DNA of 64,000 bases from Rhodospirillales bacterium 24-66-33 (GCA_002281855.1 NCHQ01000002.1:186001-250000), one strand, 5' to 3'. Positions 9,218-23,081 are shown, counted from the stretch's first letter. The notes: generated from the sequence alone by a model not told the origin. Translations and numbers: made by a program.

Positions 9218-11266
9218 CTACTCCGCCGCCATGAGATGCGCCCGCGAGGCCATGCAATCAGCCATGGTCTGCGACGCGCGGCTGATCGGACAGGTCATGT
9301 AGAAGTTCGGCACCGCCGACTTCAGCGGCGCATCCGAGGTCGCGCCCGGCTGGCCGACCGGTCCCCAGGCGCCGGGCGCCTGCTGGTCGATCGCCGCGAA
9401 GATCCTGTTCACGGCCACGAGGCGCGCACGCACCTGATGCAGCGTGTCGTAGGGCAGCGTCTTGCCCAGCCGCTCCGAGAGCGCGCGCAGGATCGCCCAG
9501 TCCTCGCGGGCATCGCCCGGCGGATAGCCGGCGCGCCGGCCGACCTGAACGCGGCCTTCGGTGTTCACGTAGATACCGGGCTTCTCGGTATAGGCCGCAC
9601 CCGGCAGGATCACGTCGGCACGATGGGCGCCGGCGTCGCCGTGATGGCCCTGGTAGATCACGAAGGCCTTGCCGAGCTTCGTCGTGTCGATCTCGTCGGC
9701 TGCGAGCAGGAAGACCGCGTCGATCTCCTTCTTCTGGCAGCCGTCGAGGATCGCGGCGACATCGCGGCCGCCCTCGCCCGGCACCAGGCCGAGGTCAAGG
9801 CCGCCGACGCGCGCCGCCGCCGTGTGCAGCACGGCAAAGCCGTTCCAGTCGTCGCGCACCGCGTTCAGCTTGCCGGCGAGCTCGTATGCCAGCGCCAGCA
9901 CCGCGGCGCCGTCCTCGCGGGCGAGCGCGCCCATGCCGACGACGATCATCGGATGCTTCGCATCCTTGAGCTTTTCGAAGAAGCCGAGCTTGCCGTCGAC
10001 CAGTTCCCGCAAGGTCGCGGGGCCGGCGCCCAGCCGCTCGACCGGGTAGGTCAGGTCTTCGGCGGTGCCGATGCTGGCGACCGGGCACTTGCCGTGGAGA
10101 TACCGCTTGCGGATGCGGGCATTGAGAACCGGCGCCTCGGTGCGCGGGTTGGTGCCGATCAGCAGGATCGCATCCGCCTGGTCGATGCCGCGGACGCCGG
10201 CATTGAAGATATAGCTGCCGCGCGGCCCGTCGATCCTGGCGCCGTCCTGGCGGCAGTCGACGTTGGGCGAGCCCAGCGACGTCATGAGATCCTTCAGCGC
10301 TACCATCGACTCGGCGTCGCACTGGTCGCCGACGATCGCCGCGATCTTGCTTCCGTCCAGACCATTCAGCTTGGCGGCGATGGCGGCAAACGCCTGATCC
10401 CAGGTCGCTTCGACCAGCTTGCCCTTGGTGCGGACATAGGGTCGGTCAAGCCGCTGGTGACGCAACCCGTCGATCGCGTGGCGCGTCTTGTCGGAGATCC
10501 ACTCCTCGTTTACGTCGTCGTTGAGGCGCGGCAGCACGCGCATGACCTGCGCGCCGCGCGAGTCGATGCGGATGTTGGAGCCCAGCGCGTCAAGCACGTC
10601 GACCGACTCGGTCTTCGTCAGCTCCCAGGGACGTGCCTCAAAGGCGTAGGGCTTCGAGGTGAGCGCGCCGACCGGGCAGAGATCGACCAGGTTGCCGGCC
10701 AGCTCCGTCGACAGAGCATGTTCGACATAGGTCGTGACCTCCATGCTCTCGCCGCGGCCCGTCGCTCCCAGCTCCTCGACGCCCGCGACCTCGGTCGCGA
10801 AGCGGATGCAGCGCGTGCAATGGATGCAGCGGTTCATCGACGTCTTCACGAGCGGCCCCAGTTCCTTGTCCGGCACCGCGCGCTTGTTCTCGTGATAGCG
10901 GCTGCGGTCGAAACCGTAGGCCATCGCCTGGTCCTGAAGGTCGCACTCGCCGCCCTGGTCGCAGATCGGGCAATCGAGCGGATGGTTGATCAGCAGGAAT
11001 TCCATCACGCCCTTGCGCGCCTTCTGCACGGTCGGGGTCTGGGTGAAGATTTCCTGCTTGTCGGCAACCGGCAGGGCGCAGCTCGCCTGCGGCTTGGGCG
11101 GGCCGGGCTTCACCTCGACGAGGCACATGCGGCAGTTGCCGGCGATCGACAGGCGGTCGTGATAGCAGAAGCGCGGAATCTCGACGCCCGCCAGCTCACA
11201 GGCCTGCAGCACGGTGATGCCGGCCGGCACCTCAATTTCGACGCCGTCGATCTTGACCTTGGGCAT
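9218..11266 (-). CDS. nuoG: NADH-quinone oxidoreductase subunit G
   Basis: This 682-residue subunit is the largest of the peripheral arm. The N-terminal [2Fe-2S] domain has CYHDRLSIAGNCRMC. A His/Cys [4Fe-4S] region follows, then CPICDQGGECDLQD and CIHCTRCIRF. The molybdopterin-oxidoreductase-like C-terminal domain no longer binds molybdenum in this family. Start at MPKVKIDGVEIEVPAG. It ends in a short tail after MASRAHLMAAE. Confidence 0.96.
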   Translation of the reverse strand: MPKVKIDGVEIEVPAGITVLQACELAGVEIPRFCYHDRLSIAGNCRMCLVEVKPGPPKPQASCALPVADKQEIFTQTPTVQKARKGVMEFLLINHPLDCPICDQGGECDLQDQAMAYGFDRSRYHENKRAVPDKELGPLVKTSMNRCIHCTRCIRFATEVAGVEELGATGRGESMEVTTYVEHALSTELAGNLVDLCPVGALTSKPYAFEARPWELTKTESVDVLDALGSNIRIDSRGAQVMRVLPRLNDDVNEEWISDKTRHAIDGLRHQRLDRPYVRTKGKLVEATWDQAFAAIAAKLNGLDGSKIAAIVGDQCDAESMVALKDLMTSLGSPNVDCRQDGARIDGPRGSYIFNAGVRGIDQADAILLIGTNPRTEAPVLNARIRKRYLHGKCPVASIGTAEDLTYPVERLGAGPATLRELVDGKLGFFEKLKDAKHPMIVVGMGALAREDGAAVLALAYELAGKLNAVRDDWNGFAVLHTAAARVGGLDLGLVPGEGGRDVAAILDGCQKKEIDAVFLLAADEIDTTKLGKAFVIYQGHHGDAGAHRADVILPGAAYTEKPGIYVNTEGRVQVGRRAGYPPGDAREDWAILRALSERLGKTLPYDTLHQVRARLVAVNRIFAAIDQQAPGAWGPVGQPGATSDAPLKSAVPNFYMTCPISRASQTMADCMASRAHLMAAE

Positions 11267-11286
11267 TGCCTGCTCCCCGCCCCCGC

Positions 11287-12570
<1,284 letters not shown>

Positions 12571-12573
12571 CGT

Positions 12574-13155
12574 CTATTCGCCCTTCAGCGTTGTCAGGCC
12601 GCCCTCGGGCGCCGACGTCTGTCGGTCCACCTGCGGTCCGGGCTTCGGTGTCTCGCCGCGCCGCAGCGCGTCGAGCACCTTGTTCATCGAAGCCTCGTCG
12701 AGGTCCTCGTAGAAGTCGTCGTTCACCTGCACGACCGGCGCATTGACACAGCCGCCGAGGCACTCGACCTCCTGCACGCTGAACATCTCGCCATCGGCGG
12801 CATGCTGGCAGGCCTTCATCACGGCATCGGAACCGCGCAGCCAGCACGGCGTCGTGGTGCAGACCTGCAGCAGGTACTTACCCTTCGGGCGCAGCTGGAA
12901 CATCGTATAAAAGGTCGCGATCTCGTAGACGCGGATCGGCGCCATTCCGAGGATACGCGCCACCTCGTTCATCGCCGCGCGCGGCAGCCAGCCCTGCTGG
13001 CGCTGCGCCAGGTCCAGCACCGCAATGACGGCGCTCGCCTGACGGCCCGGCGGGTAATGGGAAATCTGTTCCTCGACCTTCGCCATGTATTCGGGCGTGA
13101 AGGAAAAGCTCGCGACCTGCGGGACGTCCTTCGGGTCGGCGGTGATCATCGCCAT
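12574..13155 (-). CDS. nuoE: NADH-quinone oxidoreductase subunit E
   Basis: This 193-residue subunit carries the N1a [2Fe-2S] cluster. The ligands are in CTTPCWLRGSD and ECLGGCVNAP. The start is the ATG reading MAMITADPKD, preceded by an AGGAGA ribosome-binding sequence in the 11-base gap after nuoD. The frame is open further upstream but that only shadows nuoD. The C-terminal tail after the thioredoxin-like domain is proline-rich. Confidence 0.95.
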   Translation of the reverse strand: MAMITADPKDVPQVASFSFTPEYMAKVEEQISHYPPGRQASAVIAVLDLAQRQQGWLPRAAMNEVARILGMAPIRVYEIATFYTMFQLRPKGKYLLQVCTTTPCWLRGSDAVMKACQHAADGEMFSVQEVECLGGCVNAPVVQVNDDFYEDLDEASMNKVLDALRRGETPKPGPQVDRQTSAPEGGLTTLKGE

Positions 13156-13166
13156 CGCATCGTCTC

Positions 13167-14351
13167 CTAGCGGTCGATCTCGCCGAACACGATGTCGAGC
13201 GAGCCGATGTTCGCCGACATGTCGGCGAGCTGGTGTCCCTTGGTCATCATTTCGAGCGCCTGCAGGTGCGGGAATCCGGGAGCGCGGATCTTGCAGCGGT
13301 ACGGCTTGTTGGTGCCGTCGGACACCAGGTACACGCCGAATTCGCCCTTGGGCGCCTCGACCGCCGTGTAGGTCTCGCCGGCGGGCACTTTGTAGCCCTC
13401 GGTATAAAGCTTGAAGTGATGGATCAGCGCTTCCATCGAGCCCTTCATCTCGCCGCGGCGTGGCGGAGAGATCTTGCGGTCGTCGACCCGCACCGGCCCG
13501 CCGACCTTGCGAAGTGCTGCGATGCACTGCTCCATGATCCGGGCGCTCTGGTACATTTCCTCGATGCGCACGAGGTAGCGCGCATAGCAGTCGCCGGTCT
13601 TGCCGACCGGGATGTCGAAATCCATGCGGTCGTAGACGTCGTAGGGCTGCGACTTGCGCAGGTCCCATGGCAGACCGGAAGCGCGGATCAGCGGTCCGGA
13701 GAATCCCCAGTCGAGCGCCTGCTCGGCCGAAACCACGCCGATGTCGACGGTGCGCTGACGGAAGATGCGGTTCTCGTTCAGCAGGCTCTCGACGTCCTTC
13801 ATGAACGGATAGAACTGCTTGATCCATCCTTCCATCGAATCGAGCATGCCCGCCGGCAGATCCTGGTGGACGCCGCCCGGCCGGAAGTAGGCCGCGTGCA
13901 TGCGCGAGCCACTCACCTGCTCGTAATACTCCATCAGCAGCTCGCGCTGCTCGAAGCCCCAGAGCGGCGGTGTGAGCGCGCCGACGTCCATCGCGAAGGT
14001 CGTGACGTTCAGGAGATGGTTGAGGATGCGCGTGATCTCGGAGAACAGCACGCGGATGTACTGGCCGCGCTCCGGCGCCTCGATTCCCAGCAGCTTCTCG
14101 ACCGCGAGCGCGTAGGCATGCTCCTGGTTCATCGGCGAGACGTAGTCGAGCCGGTCGAAGTACGGCACCGCCTGCAGGTAGCTCTTGTACTCGATCAGCT
14201 TCTCGGTGCCGCGATGCAGCAGCCCGATATGCGGATCGCAGCGCTCGACGATCTCGCCGTCCATCTCGACGACGAGCCGCAGCACGCCGTGGGCCGCCGG
14301 ATGCTGCGGCCCGAAGTTCATGGTCAGTGTCTTGATTTCGACGTCGGACAT
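13167..14351 (-). CDS. nuoD: NADH-quinone oxidoreductase subunit D
   Basis: This 394-residue, 49-kDa-type subunit forms the quinone pocket with NuoB. The conserved N-terminal loop [13 protein letters not shown] contains the quinone-contacting His. The C-terminus ends [11 protein letters not shown] as in other family members. NuoC and NuoD are separate here, not fused as in E. coli. One base separates it from nuoC. Confidence 0.97.
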   Translation of the reverse strand: MSDVEIKTLTMNFGPQHPAAHGVLRLVVEMDGEIVERCDPHIGLLHRGTEKLIEYKSYLQAVPYFDRLDYVSPMNQEHAYALAVEKLLGIEAPERGQYIRVLFSEITRILNHLLNVTTFAMDVGALTPPLWGFEQRELLMEYYEQVSGSRMHAAYFRPGGVHQDLPAGMLDSMEGWIKQFYPFMKDVESLLNENRIFRQRTVDIGVVSAEQALDWGFSGPLIRASGLPWDLRKSQPYDVYDRMDFDIPVGKTGDCYARYLVRIEEMYQSARIMEQCIAALRKVGGPVRVDDRKISPPRRGEMKGSMEALIHHFKLYTEGYKVPAGETYTAVEAPKGEFGVYLVSDGTNKPYRCKIRAPGFPHLQALEMMTKGHQLADMSANIGSLDIVFGEIDR

Positions 14352-14352
14352 G

Positions 14353-14994
14353 TCAGTTCGCCTTCGCCGGTGCCGCCGCGGGTGCCGCCGCCGTCTCCTG
14401 GGCCTTCTCGTCGCCCGGAAGAACCTTGGGCGCCCCCTCCCAGGGGCTCAGGAAGTCGAAGCGACGGAACTCCTGGGCCAGCTTCACCGGTTCGTAGACC
14501 ACGCGCTTCTGGACATCGTCCCAGCGCAGCTCGACGAACCCGGTCAGCGGGAAATCCTTGCGCAGCGGATGGCCCTCGAACCCGTAGTCGGTGAGGATGC
14601 GGCGCAGATCCGGATGGTCCGAGAACCATACGCCGTAAAGATCGTAGGTCTCGCGCTCGAACCAGCCGGCCGAGCTGTAGACCGAGGCGGCCGACGGCAC
14701 AGGCGTCGTCTCGTCCGTCATCAGCTTCACGCGGATGCGCTGGTTGTTTTTGACGCTGAGCAGATTGTAGACGACGTCAAAGCGCTTCTCGCGCTCCGGC
14801 CAGTCGACGCCGCAGATGTCGATCAGCTGCGTGAACAGGCACTTCGGGTCGTCGCGCAAGTAGGTGAGAAGCGCAGTCACCTTGTCCGGCGACGTTCCGA
14901 GCATCAGTTCGCCAAGGCGGATTTCGGTCTTCGACACCACGTCCGCCTGCGCTTGGACGATGTGGTCGCCAAGTTCCTTGAGAGCCTCGCTCAT
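14353..14994 (-). CDS. nuoC: NADH-quinone oxidoreductase subunit C
   Basis: This 213-residue, 30-kDa-type subunit of the connecting arm has the signature [27 protein letters not shown]. The C-terminal 25 residues are alanine/proline-rich and unlike the core. The ATG ([10 protein letters not shown]) overlaps the nuoB stop as ATGA. Confidence 0.96.
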   Translation of the reverse strand: MSEALKELGDHIVQAQADVVSKTEIRLGELMLGTSPDKVTALLTYLRDDPKCLFTQLIDICGVDWPEREKRFDVVYNLLSVKNNQRIRVKLMTDETTPVPSAASVYSSAGWFERETYDLYGVWFSDHPDLRRILTDYGFEGHPLRKDFPLTGFVELRWDDVQKRVVYEPVKLAQEFRRFDFLSPWEGAPKVLPGDEKAQETAAAPAAAPAKAN

Positions 14995-15527
14995 CAGCGC
15001 ACCAGCGTGCCCGTACGACGGACCTTCTTCTGGAGCTGCAGCACGCCGTAGAGCAGCGCCTCGGCGGTCGGCGGGCAACCCGGCACGTAGACGTCGACCG
15101 GGACGATGCGATCGCAGCCGCGCACGACGGAGTAGCTGTAGTGATAGTAGCCGCCGCCATTGGCGCACGACCCCATCGAGATCACGTAACGCGGCTCGGC
15201 CATCTGGTCGTAGACCTTGCGCAGCGCTGGGGCCATCTTGTTGGTCAGCGTGCCGGCCACGATCATCACGTCCGCGGCGCGCGGGCTCGGCATCGGCGCG
15301 AAGCCGAAGCGATCGAGATCGTAGCGGCTCATCCAGCAGTGGATCATCTCGACGCCGCAGCAGGCCAGACCGAAGGTCAGCCCCCACATCGAGCCGGTGC
15401 GTGCCCAGGTGACCAGCTTGTCGAGCTGGGCGACGACGAAGCCCTTGTCGGCCAGCTCGTCGTTCAGCGCCCGCGACAGCGCCGCTTCGGCGACCGTGTT
15501 GGGCTTGGCCGGAGTGATCACTCCCAT
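14994..15527 (-). CDS. nuoB: NADH-quinone oxidoreductase subunit B
   Basis: This 177-residue PSST-type subunit carries cluster N2, the last iron-sulfur centre before quinone. The ligands are the adjacent C56-C57 (LACCGVEM), C121 (GSCANGGG) and C151 (VPGCPPTAE). It overlaps nuoA by ten bases and nuoC by four, so the head of the operon is tightly coupled. Confidence 0.97.
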   Translation of the reverse strand: MGVITPAKPNTVAEAALSRALNDELADKGFVVAQLDKLVTWARTGSMWGLTFGLACCGVEMIHCWMSRYDLDRFGFAPMPSPRAADVMIVAGTLTNKMAPALRKVYDQMAEPRYVISMGSCANGGGYYHYSYSVVRGCDRIVPVDVYVPGCPPTAEALLYGVLQLQKKVRRTGTLVR

Positions 15528-15889
15528 TCCAGGGCTCCCTTACGCCACTCGTAGATGAAGCCCACCGTCAGCACGCCAAGGAACAGCATCATCGACCAGA
15601 AGCCGAAGAGGCCGATATCACCCAGCGCCACCGCCCACGGAAACAGGAACGCAACCTCGAGATCGAAGATGATGAAGAGAATCGCGACGAGGTAGAAGCG
15701 GACGTCGAACTGTCCGCGCGCATCGTCGAACGGTGCGAACCCGCACTCGAACGGCGACAGCTTCTCCGAGTTCGGATTCTGGCGGGCAATCAGGTATGAC
15801 CCGCCGAGCATGGCGCAGACCAGCCCGAAGGCTAGTCCGAGGAAGATCAGGATTGGCAGGTATTCCCGCAGAAGAGCTTCCATCGCCAC
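15518..15889 (-). CDS. nuoA: NADH-quinone oxidoreductase subunit A
   Basis: This 123-residue, three-helix membrane subunit (ND3 homologue) has the conserved loop [21 protein letters not shown], whose Cys marks the active/deactive transition loop. It is the first gene of the nuo operon. The tRNA-Asp gene ends only 39 bases upstream with no obvious separate promoter between them, so the operon may be read through from the tRNA promoter. Confidence 0.96.
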   Translation of the reverse strand: MAMEALLREYLPILIFLGLAFGLVCAMLGGSYLIARQNPNSEKLSPFECGFAPFDDARGQFDVRFYLVAILFIIFDLEVAFLFPWAVALGDIGLFGFWSMMLFLGVLTVGFIYEWRKGALEWE

Positions 15890-15928
15890 CCCTTGCGCCC
15901 GGTTATTATGGGCCGCCAGTGTTTGGGC

Positions 15929-16005
15929 TGGCGCGAGCGACGGGACTCGAACCCGCGACCTCCGGCGTGACAGGCCGGCATTCTAACCAACTGAACTACG
16001 CCCGC
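15929..16005 (-). tRNA. tRNA-Asp (GTC)
   Basis: A 77-base cloverleaf. The acceptor stem GCGGGCG/CGCTCGC has one G-T pair, followed by discriminator G and an encoded CCA. Anticodon GTC is at 15969-15971 in loop CTGTCAC, and the T-arm is GCGGGTTCGAGTCCCGT. It lies directly upstream of nuoA on the same strand. Confidence 0.96.
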
Positions 16006-16328
16006 TTTCAGCCCCAAACAGCGCGCGGAGAAATATAGGAGCCCCTACTAGGTGTCAAGCATACCGCAGCCGCGAACGCGTGTGTAAGTGCCGGATTTTT
16101 CAGAGAATTTCCGCATGCCACCTGGCGACATCACAGTTTGCGAACGCGAACTCACGATTGCGATTGATTCGCACGCCTTCGATCGACCGGCCGACCGCGA
16201 TCTGCCGTACGCGAGCGCACGGTAAAACATTGGCCCGCTTGGCTTTCGCCCGATTCACCGCCCTCACCGACCTGCCACCGTCGAGCGCCCACTGCCGAGG
16301 ACTTCGCGAGGGCGCACGGAGCTGCGGA
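16006..16328. other. 323-base stretch without a gene
   Basis: No frame here has a ribosome-binding site, family motif or credible composition. The part just upstream of tRNA-Asp must hold the promoter for that tRNA and perhaps for nuo, but I cannot point to convincing -35/-10 boxes. It lies between the tRNA and the tail of the decayed gene at 16329 and may include its eroded sequence. Confidence 0.5.
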
Positions 16329-17877
16329 TTATTTCTGAAAATAGGCTTTCAGGATCGCCGCCAGGACCATGATGCCGATCCAGATCAGCCAGGCCCTGCC
16401 GAAGTCAAAGTTGAAGCCGAAGCCGAAGCCGAAGCGACCCAGTGCGACCGGGCGGTCATCCTGGACCTCGATCGCACCGGTTTGATGGGCACAAGGCCAG
16501 AAGGCCTGGATCTCCTTCAGCCGGTCGTTCGGGTAATCGGCGGGGCCCCCGTTCGCGAACCTGTGACGCGTATCATCGCAGCCCGGGCATAATACTCGAC
16601 TTGCCTCGTCAGCCTCGCCGGCGAGTCGGGCTTGGGGCCGAACTCGACCTCGTCCTCGACATTGACCTGCGGCGCCGGCTCGCCGGGGCCGATCTGCTCC
16701 AGCGTATCGGCATCGCCCGAGAGCGGCAGTCCCCAGCCGAAATGAACCTGACTGAGCTTTGCCGGCCGGCCGGTTTGTTCGGGACAGGTCGGATCGAGCC
16801 AATAGCTCGTCCCCTTCAGGCGCAGCCGCACGATGCAATGGTTGAACAGGTCCGACGCCGCCGGGAAATCCGGCAGCGCGATGTCGTACGTCGTCGAGGT
16901 GAGCGCCGCACAGGCCTCCAGTTCCAGGCGGCGTGCCCCGGCGACATAGAGCTGGGCGCGTCCTTGCAGTCGCCGAAGCGGCTGGACCAGATCGCCGCCA
17001 GGCCGCGCGGCATGAGCCCCCTTCGCCGAAAGACAGCGCGAAATAGCGATGCTCCCGCTGCATGAAGCGGAGCCATTCGACGGCGCGAGCTGCCGGGTCG
17101 GATACTGTGCGGCCAGTTGGTCGATCTCGCGGGCCCGTCCCTCGGGAATTTCGCGGTTTCATAGTAAGGGGCGAACAGGCACGACACGTCCGACCACGCC
17201 AGAAATTCGCTGAACTGGAGGGTCGGGGCATGGAGATGCACAGGGTACCGCATGCTCCTCGACCTCGTGCCGTGCGGCATCATCCAGGCACCCGTGAGCG
17301 TCGACGTCCCCATCTGACACTGTGATCGCCTCTGTCGCCGGATCGTTGAACGCTCTGCAGGCAACAGGACGATCGACCGGGCGAAGCTGACGGTGGCGGC
17401 ACTTGTGGAATGGCTCGATGTCATCGAAAACCACCCAGCCGGCAAACTTGCCCTTCGGCGCTGGATTGCTGCCAGTGACCGTCACCGCAGTCTCGACGAT
17501 GTCGCCAACCCGCACGTCGGAAACCAACAACGAGGCCGTCAGCCGCCCGTTTCGAATCAGCATTTCGAGATTTGCTTCACGCCGGAACATCTGAAATGCG
17601 TCGGCATGGGCATGTGCCATGATTGGCCGTCGCGGAAGATGCGCCCGTGATGAATGGCCACCTGCTCGCAGGCAGGGTCGAACTCCACCCCGATGCGAGA
17701 CGCGTTCGACGCCGGCGCGGGTCAGAACCTTCTGGACGCGCCGGAAGTGCCATGGCCGCCTGAGCAGGCGGTCGGGTCTGCCGGAACGGCGTAGGGCGCA
17801 CACTCGAGCCAGGTTGGCACCGGCTCGCAGCGCACCGCGGCCTGGGGTGCTGCAGGCACGCTTTCGATCTGCGTCAC
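16329..17877 (-). pseudogene. Decayed DUF3857/transglutaminase-like protein gene
   Basis: Recognisable pieces of one protein appear in the right order but in changing frames. They run: VPTWLECAPYAVP (about 17820); FDPACEQVAIHHGRIFRDGQ (about 17660); REANLEMLIRNGRLTASLL and SDVRVGDIVETAVTV (17570-17470), which is DUF3857; then FLAWSDVSCLFAPYYETAKF (about 17190), AVEWLRFMQREHRYFALSF (about 17070) and AIWSSRFGDCKDA (about 16970), which is a transglutaminase core including the catalytic-Cys motif; then GTSYWLDPTCPEQTG (about 16790) and a C-terminal membrane helix ending AILKAYFQK. At least five frame changes are needed, so this is a pseudogene, not one sequencing slip. The ancestral start was probably the GTG at 17877 behind GGAGGAG. 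Confidence 0.85.
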
Positions 17878-17908
17878 GCTGCGGCTCCTCCGGATCGGCC
17901 ATGTCAGT

Positions 17909-17983
17909 TGGTGGGCGATGACGGGATCGAACCGCCGACCAGTCCCGTGTAAAGGGAATGCTCTACCGCTGAGCTAATCGCCC
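17909..17983 (-). tRNA. tRNA-Val (TAC)
   Basis: A 75-base tRNA with encoded CCA. The acceptor is GGGCGAT/ATCGCCC, discriminator A, anticodon TAC in loop TTTACAC, and T-loop TTCGATC. The outermost anticodon-stem pair (27-43) is a T/C mismatch; the other four pair normally. It lies 34 bases after hup and about 30 bases before the GTG of the decayed gene. Confidence 0.95.
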
Positions 17984-18017
17984 GGCGTCGCTCCTAGCAC
18001 AGCGGGCTGGGAAAAGC

Positions 18018-18290
18018 CTAGTTGATCGCGTCCTTGAGAGCCTTGCTGGCCTTGAAGCGCGGCACGATGGCCGCCGGAATCTTGATCTTCTCGCCGGTCT
18101 GGGGATTTCGCCCCTCACCCGCCTGCCGCTTGGTCACCTGAAAGGTGCCGAACCCGACGAGCAGGACCTTTTCCTTCTTCTTCAGCGATTTGGTGATAAC
18201 CGTGAGCATCGAATCGATGGCGTTTGCCGCATCCGTCTTGGAAAGGTTCGTCGATGCGGCGACGGCGGCGATCAGATCGTGCTTGTTCAC
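18018..18290 (-). CDS. hup: DNA-binding protein HU
   Basis: This 90-residue histone-like protein compacts and bends DNA as a dimer. The HU/IHF signature can be read as GFGTFQVTKRQAGEGRNPQTGEKI, with the proline-bearing beta-arm that intercalates DNA. The C-terminus is FKASKALKDAIN. The position directly downstream of lon is conserved in many proteobacteria and supports HU over IHF. Confidence 0.96.
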   Translation of the reverse strand: MNKHDLIAAVAASTNLSKTDAANAIDSMLTVITKSLKKKEKVLLVGFGTFQVTKRQAGEGRNPQTGEKIKIPAAIVPRFKASKALKDAIN

Positions 18291-18389
18291 GGGCGAGCCT
18301 CTCGATGGTCCGGCAACTCAAGTCCTGAGCCGCTTATACCATATTTTGTAGCCCTGCTGAAACGGATCGCATCATTTGGGCTGAAACGA

Positions 18390-18416
18390 CGAAGCCCCGG
18401 ATAAACCGGGGCTTCG
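18390..18416 (-). terminator. Intrinsic terminator between lon and hup
   Basis: A perfect 11-base-pair stem, CGAAGCCCCGG with CCGGGGCTTCG, encloses a 5-base ATAAA loop. It begins 22 bases beyond the lon stop. The T-rich side is modest on both strands, so it may only attenuate transcription between lon and hup. Confidence 0.7.
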
Positions 18417-18438
18417 CTTTATAACTCCAGGAGGCGTC

Positions 18439-20838
<2,400 letters not shown>

Positions 20839-20937
20839 GATGCCTCGCAACGTACGCTGTTAGAGCTACCCGTGCCTCGGCCGGGGATCCCTCTCGGGGC
20901 GATCCACGGCACGCGAACGCGCGCACTCGCTATCAGA

Positions 20938-20965
20938 GATTGGCCTGAACAGAGGGTTGTTCAAG
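20938..20965 (-). promoter_or_regulatory. Candidate heat-shock (RpoH/sigma-32-type) promoter of lon
   Basis: On the minus strand, CTTGAA (20965-20960) is followed after 16 bases by CCAATC (20943-20938). This resembles the alphaproteobacterial RpoH consensus (CTTGAA, 16-17 bases, C-rich CYTATnT/CCATnT). It lies about 100 bases upstream of the lon ATG. The -35 is exact; the -10 is only partial. Confidence 0.4.
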
Positions 20966-21014
20966 CCCCGTCGGGGGAGACCGCCGGCGACGGTTGCCGC
21001 CGACGCAGCAAAAC

Positions 21015-22286
21015 TCAGGCCGGAGCAGCCGCAACGCCTTCTTTGCGCTCGCCGTGCACGTAAAGCGGCTGGGCGCGACCCTCGATGACCTCCCGGTTGA
21101 TCACCACTTCCTCGACGCCGTCGAGCGACGGCAGGTCGTACATGGTGTCGAGCAGGACGGTCTCCATGATGGACCGGAGCCCGCGGGCGCCGGTCTTGCG
21201 CAGGATCGCCTTCTGGGCGACCGCGCGCAGCGCATCGTCGGAGAATTTGAGCTTCACGTTCTCCATGTCGAAGAGGCGCTGATACTGCTTGATCAGGGCG
21301 TTCTTCGGCCGGGTCAGGATCTCGATCAGCGCGACCTCGTCCAGGTCCTCGAGCGTCGCCACGACCGGCAGGCGTCCGACAAACTCGGGGATCAGGCCGT
21401 AGCGCAGCAGGTCCTCGGGTTCGAGTTCCTTCAGGATCTCGCCGGTCCGGCGATCCTCCGGCCCGCGCACTTCCGCGCCGAAGCCGATCGAGGTGCCCTG
21501 CCGGCGCATCGAGATGAGCTTGTCGAGGCCGGCGAAGGCGCCGCCGCAGATGAACAGGATGTTCGTCGTGTCGACCTGCAGGAACTCCTGCTGTGGATGC
21601 TTGCGCCCACCCTGCGGCGGCACGGAGGCCACGGTGCCCTCCATGATCTTCAGCAGCGCCTGCTGCACGCCCTCGCCCGATACGTCGCGGGTGATCGAGG
21701 GGTTGTCGGACTTGCGGCTGATCTTGTCGACCTCGTCGATATAGACGATGCCGCGCTGCGCCCGCTCGACGTTGTAGTCGGCCGCCTGCAGCAGCTTCAG
21801 GATGATGTTCTCGACGTCCTCGCCGACATAGCCGGCTTCGGTGAGCGTCGTGGCGTCGGCCATCGTGAACGGCACGTCCAGCATGCGCGCCAGGGTCTGG
21901 GCGAGCAGCGTCTTGCCGCAGCCGGTCGGCCCGATCAGCATGATGTTGGACTTGGCGATCTCGACTTCGTTCGCCTTGCCGCCGTGGCTCAATCGTTTGT
22001 AATGATTGTGCACGGCGACGGAAAGGATGCGCTTGGCGCGGTCCTGCCCGATGACGTAGTCGTCGAGGATCTGCCGGATCTCCTTGGGAGACGGCACGCC
22101 ATCCTTCGACTTGACGAGAGTCGTCTTGCTCTCTTCCCTGATGATGTCCATGCAGAGTTCGACGCATTCATCGCAGATGAACACGGTCGGACCGGCAATG
22201 AGCTTGCGGACTTCGTGCTGGCTCTTGCCGCAGAAGCTGCAATACAGGGTGTTGCGGGAATCACCCCCGGATTTGGCGGCTGGCAT
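21015..22286 (-). CDS. clpX: ATP-dependent Clp protease ATP-binding subunit ClpX
   Basis: This 423-residue AAA+ unfoldase feeds substrates to ClpP. The N-terminal zinc-binding domain has CSFC and CDEC pairs. Walker A is GPTGCGKT, the pore loop GYVGED and Walker [10 protein letters not shown]. The chosen ATG (MPAAKSGGD) has GGAGG upstream; the frame remains open earlier but without a better start. It is 144 bases downstream of clpP, with a hairpin between. Confidence 0.97.
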   Translation of the reverse strand: MPAAKSGGDSRNTLYCSFCGKSQHEVRKLIAGPTVFICDECVELCMDIIREESKTTLVKSKDGVPSPKEIRQILDDYVIGQDRAKRILSVAVHNHYKRLSHGGKANEVEIAKSNIMLIGPTGCGKTLLAQTLARMLDVPFTMADATTLTEAGYVGEDVENIILKLLQAADYNVERAQRGIVYIDEVDKISRKSDNPSITRDVSGEGVQQALLKIMEGTVASVPPQGGRKHPQQEFLQVDTTNILFICGGAFAGLDKLISMRRQGTSIGFGAEVRGPEDRRTGEILKELEPEDLLRYGLIPEFVGRLPVVATLEDLDEVALIEILTRPKNALIKQYQRLFDMENVKLKFSDDALRAVAQKAILRKTGARGLRSIMETVLLDTMYDLPSLDGVEEVVINREVIEGRAQPLYVHGERKEGVAAAPA

Positions 22287-22364
22287 GTCGGTAACGCACC
22301 TCCGCTTGGGGGGCCCTACGACCTGCGGGCCCGCACACAAGCCTATGTTAAACGTGCCGCCCGG

Positions 22365-22398
22365 ACGGCGACAACATCAAAATATGGTGTGTCGCCGT
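22365..22398 (-). other. Hairpin in the clpP-clpX intergenic region
   Basis: An inverted repeat pairs ACGGCGACA with TGTCGCCGT, and further pairing is possible inside. It lies between the clpP stop and the clpX start. There is no T-tract, so it is not a typical terminator. It could be an RNA-stabilising or processing structure, or an operator for a separate clpX promoter. Confidence 0.5.
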
Positions 22399-22430
22399 GC
22401 GAACGGGAAACAATTGGTCGCTGCTGCCCC

Positions 22431-23081
22431 TCAGGAGGCAGCTGCCTGGATGGTCGTGGGGGTCGGCCGCTTCTCGAGGACGTCGTCGATAAGGCCGAAC
22501 TCCTTGGCTTCCAGGGGCGCGAAGAACTTGTCGCGCTCCATGGCATGCTCGATCACCTCGATCGTCTTGCCGGTATGTTCCACGTACATTTGGTTAAGCC
22601 GCGACCGGGTCGCAAGGATCTCCCGGGCATGGATTTCGATATCCGTGGCCTGGCCCTGCGCACCGCCCGACGGCTGGTGGATCATGATGCGGGCGTTCGG
22701 CAGCGCGAAACGCTTGCCCTTCTCGCCCGCCGTCAGCAGGAGCGAGCCCATCGACGCCGCCTGACCATAGACGAGGGTCGAGATGTGCGGGCGGATGTAG
22801 CGCATGGTGTCGTAGATCGCCATGCCGGACGTCACCACGCCACCGGGCGAGTTGATGTAGAACGAGATGTCCTTGGTCGGATTCTCGGCTTCGAGGTACA
22901 GCAGCTGGGCGCAGAGCACGCCTGCCACATGGTCCTCGACCGGACCGTTCAGGAAGATGATCCGTTCCTTGAGCAGCCTCGACCAGATGTCGTAGCCGCG
23001 TTCGCCGCGCGCCGATTGCTCGACCACCATCGGCACGTAGTAGTTGTTGTAGACTTCCAGCGGATCGCGGTCGCGAATCAT
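22431..23081 (-). CDS. clpP: ATP-dependent Clp protease proteolytic subunit
   Basis: This 216-residue serine protease forms the barrel that pairs with ClpX (and ClpA). The catalytic triad is visible: Ser in [11 protein letters not shown], His in [11 protein letters not shown], and Asp in the C-terminal MERDKFF segment. The short N-terminal extension before [17 protein letters not shown] is typical of ClpP propeptide regions. It is preceded by tig, 75 bases away. Confidence 0.97.
   Translation of the reverse strand: MIRDRDPLEVYNNYYVPMVVEQSARGERGYDIWSRLLKERIIFLNGPVEDHVAGVLCAQLLYLEAENPTKDISFYINSPGGVVTSGMAIYDTMRYIRPHISTLVYGQAASMGSLLLTAGEKGKRFALPNARIMIHQPSGGAQGQATDIEIHAREILATRSRLNQMYVEHTGKTIEVIEHAMERDKFFAPLEAKEFGLIDDVLEKRPTPTTIQAAAS

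Noticed and set aside
13167-13827. N-terminal extension of nuoE into nuoD
   Set aside because: The upstream part is an out-of-frame reading of nuoD. The MAMITADP start has a ribosome-binding site and gives the normal length.
16048-16230. Short minus-strand frame between tRNA-Asp and the decayed gene
   Set aside because: No ribosome-binding site, no protein-like pattern and no operon context.
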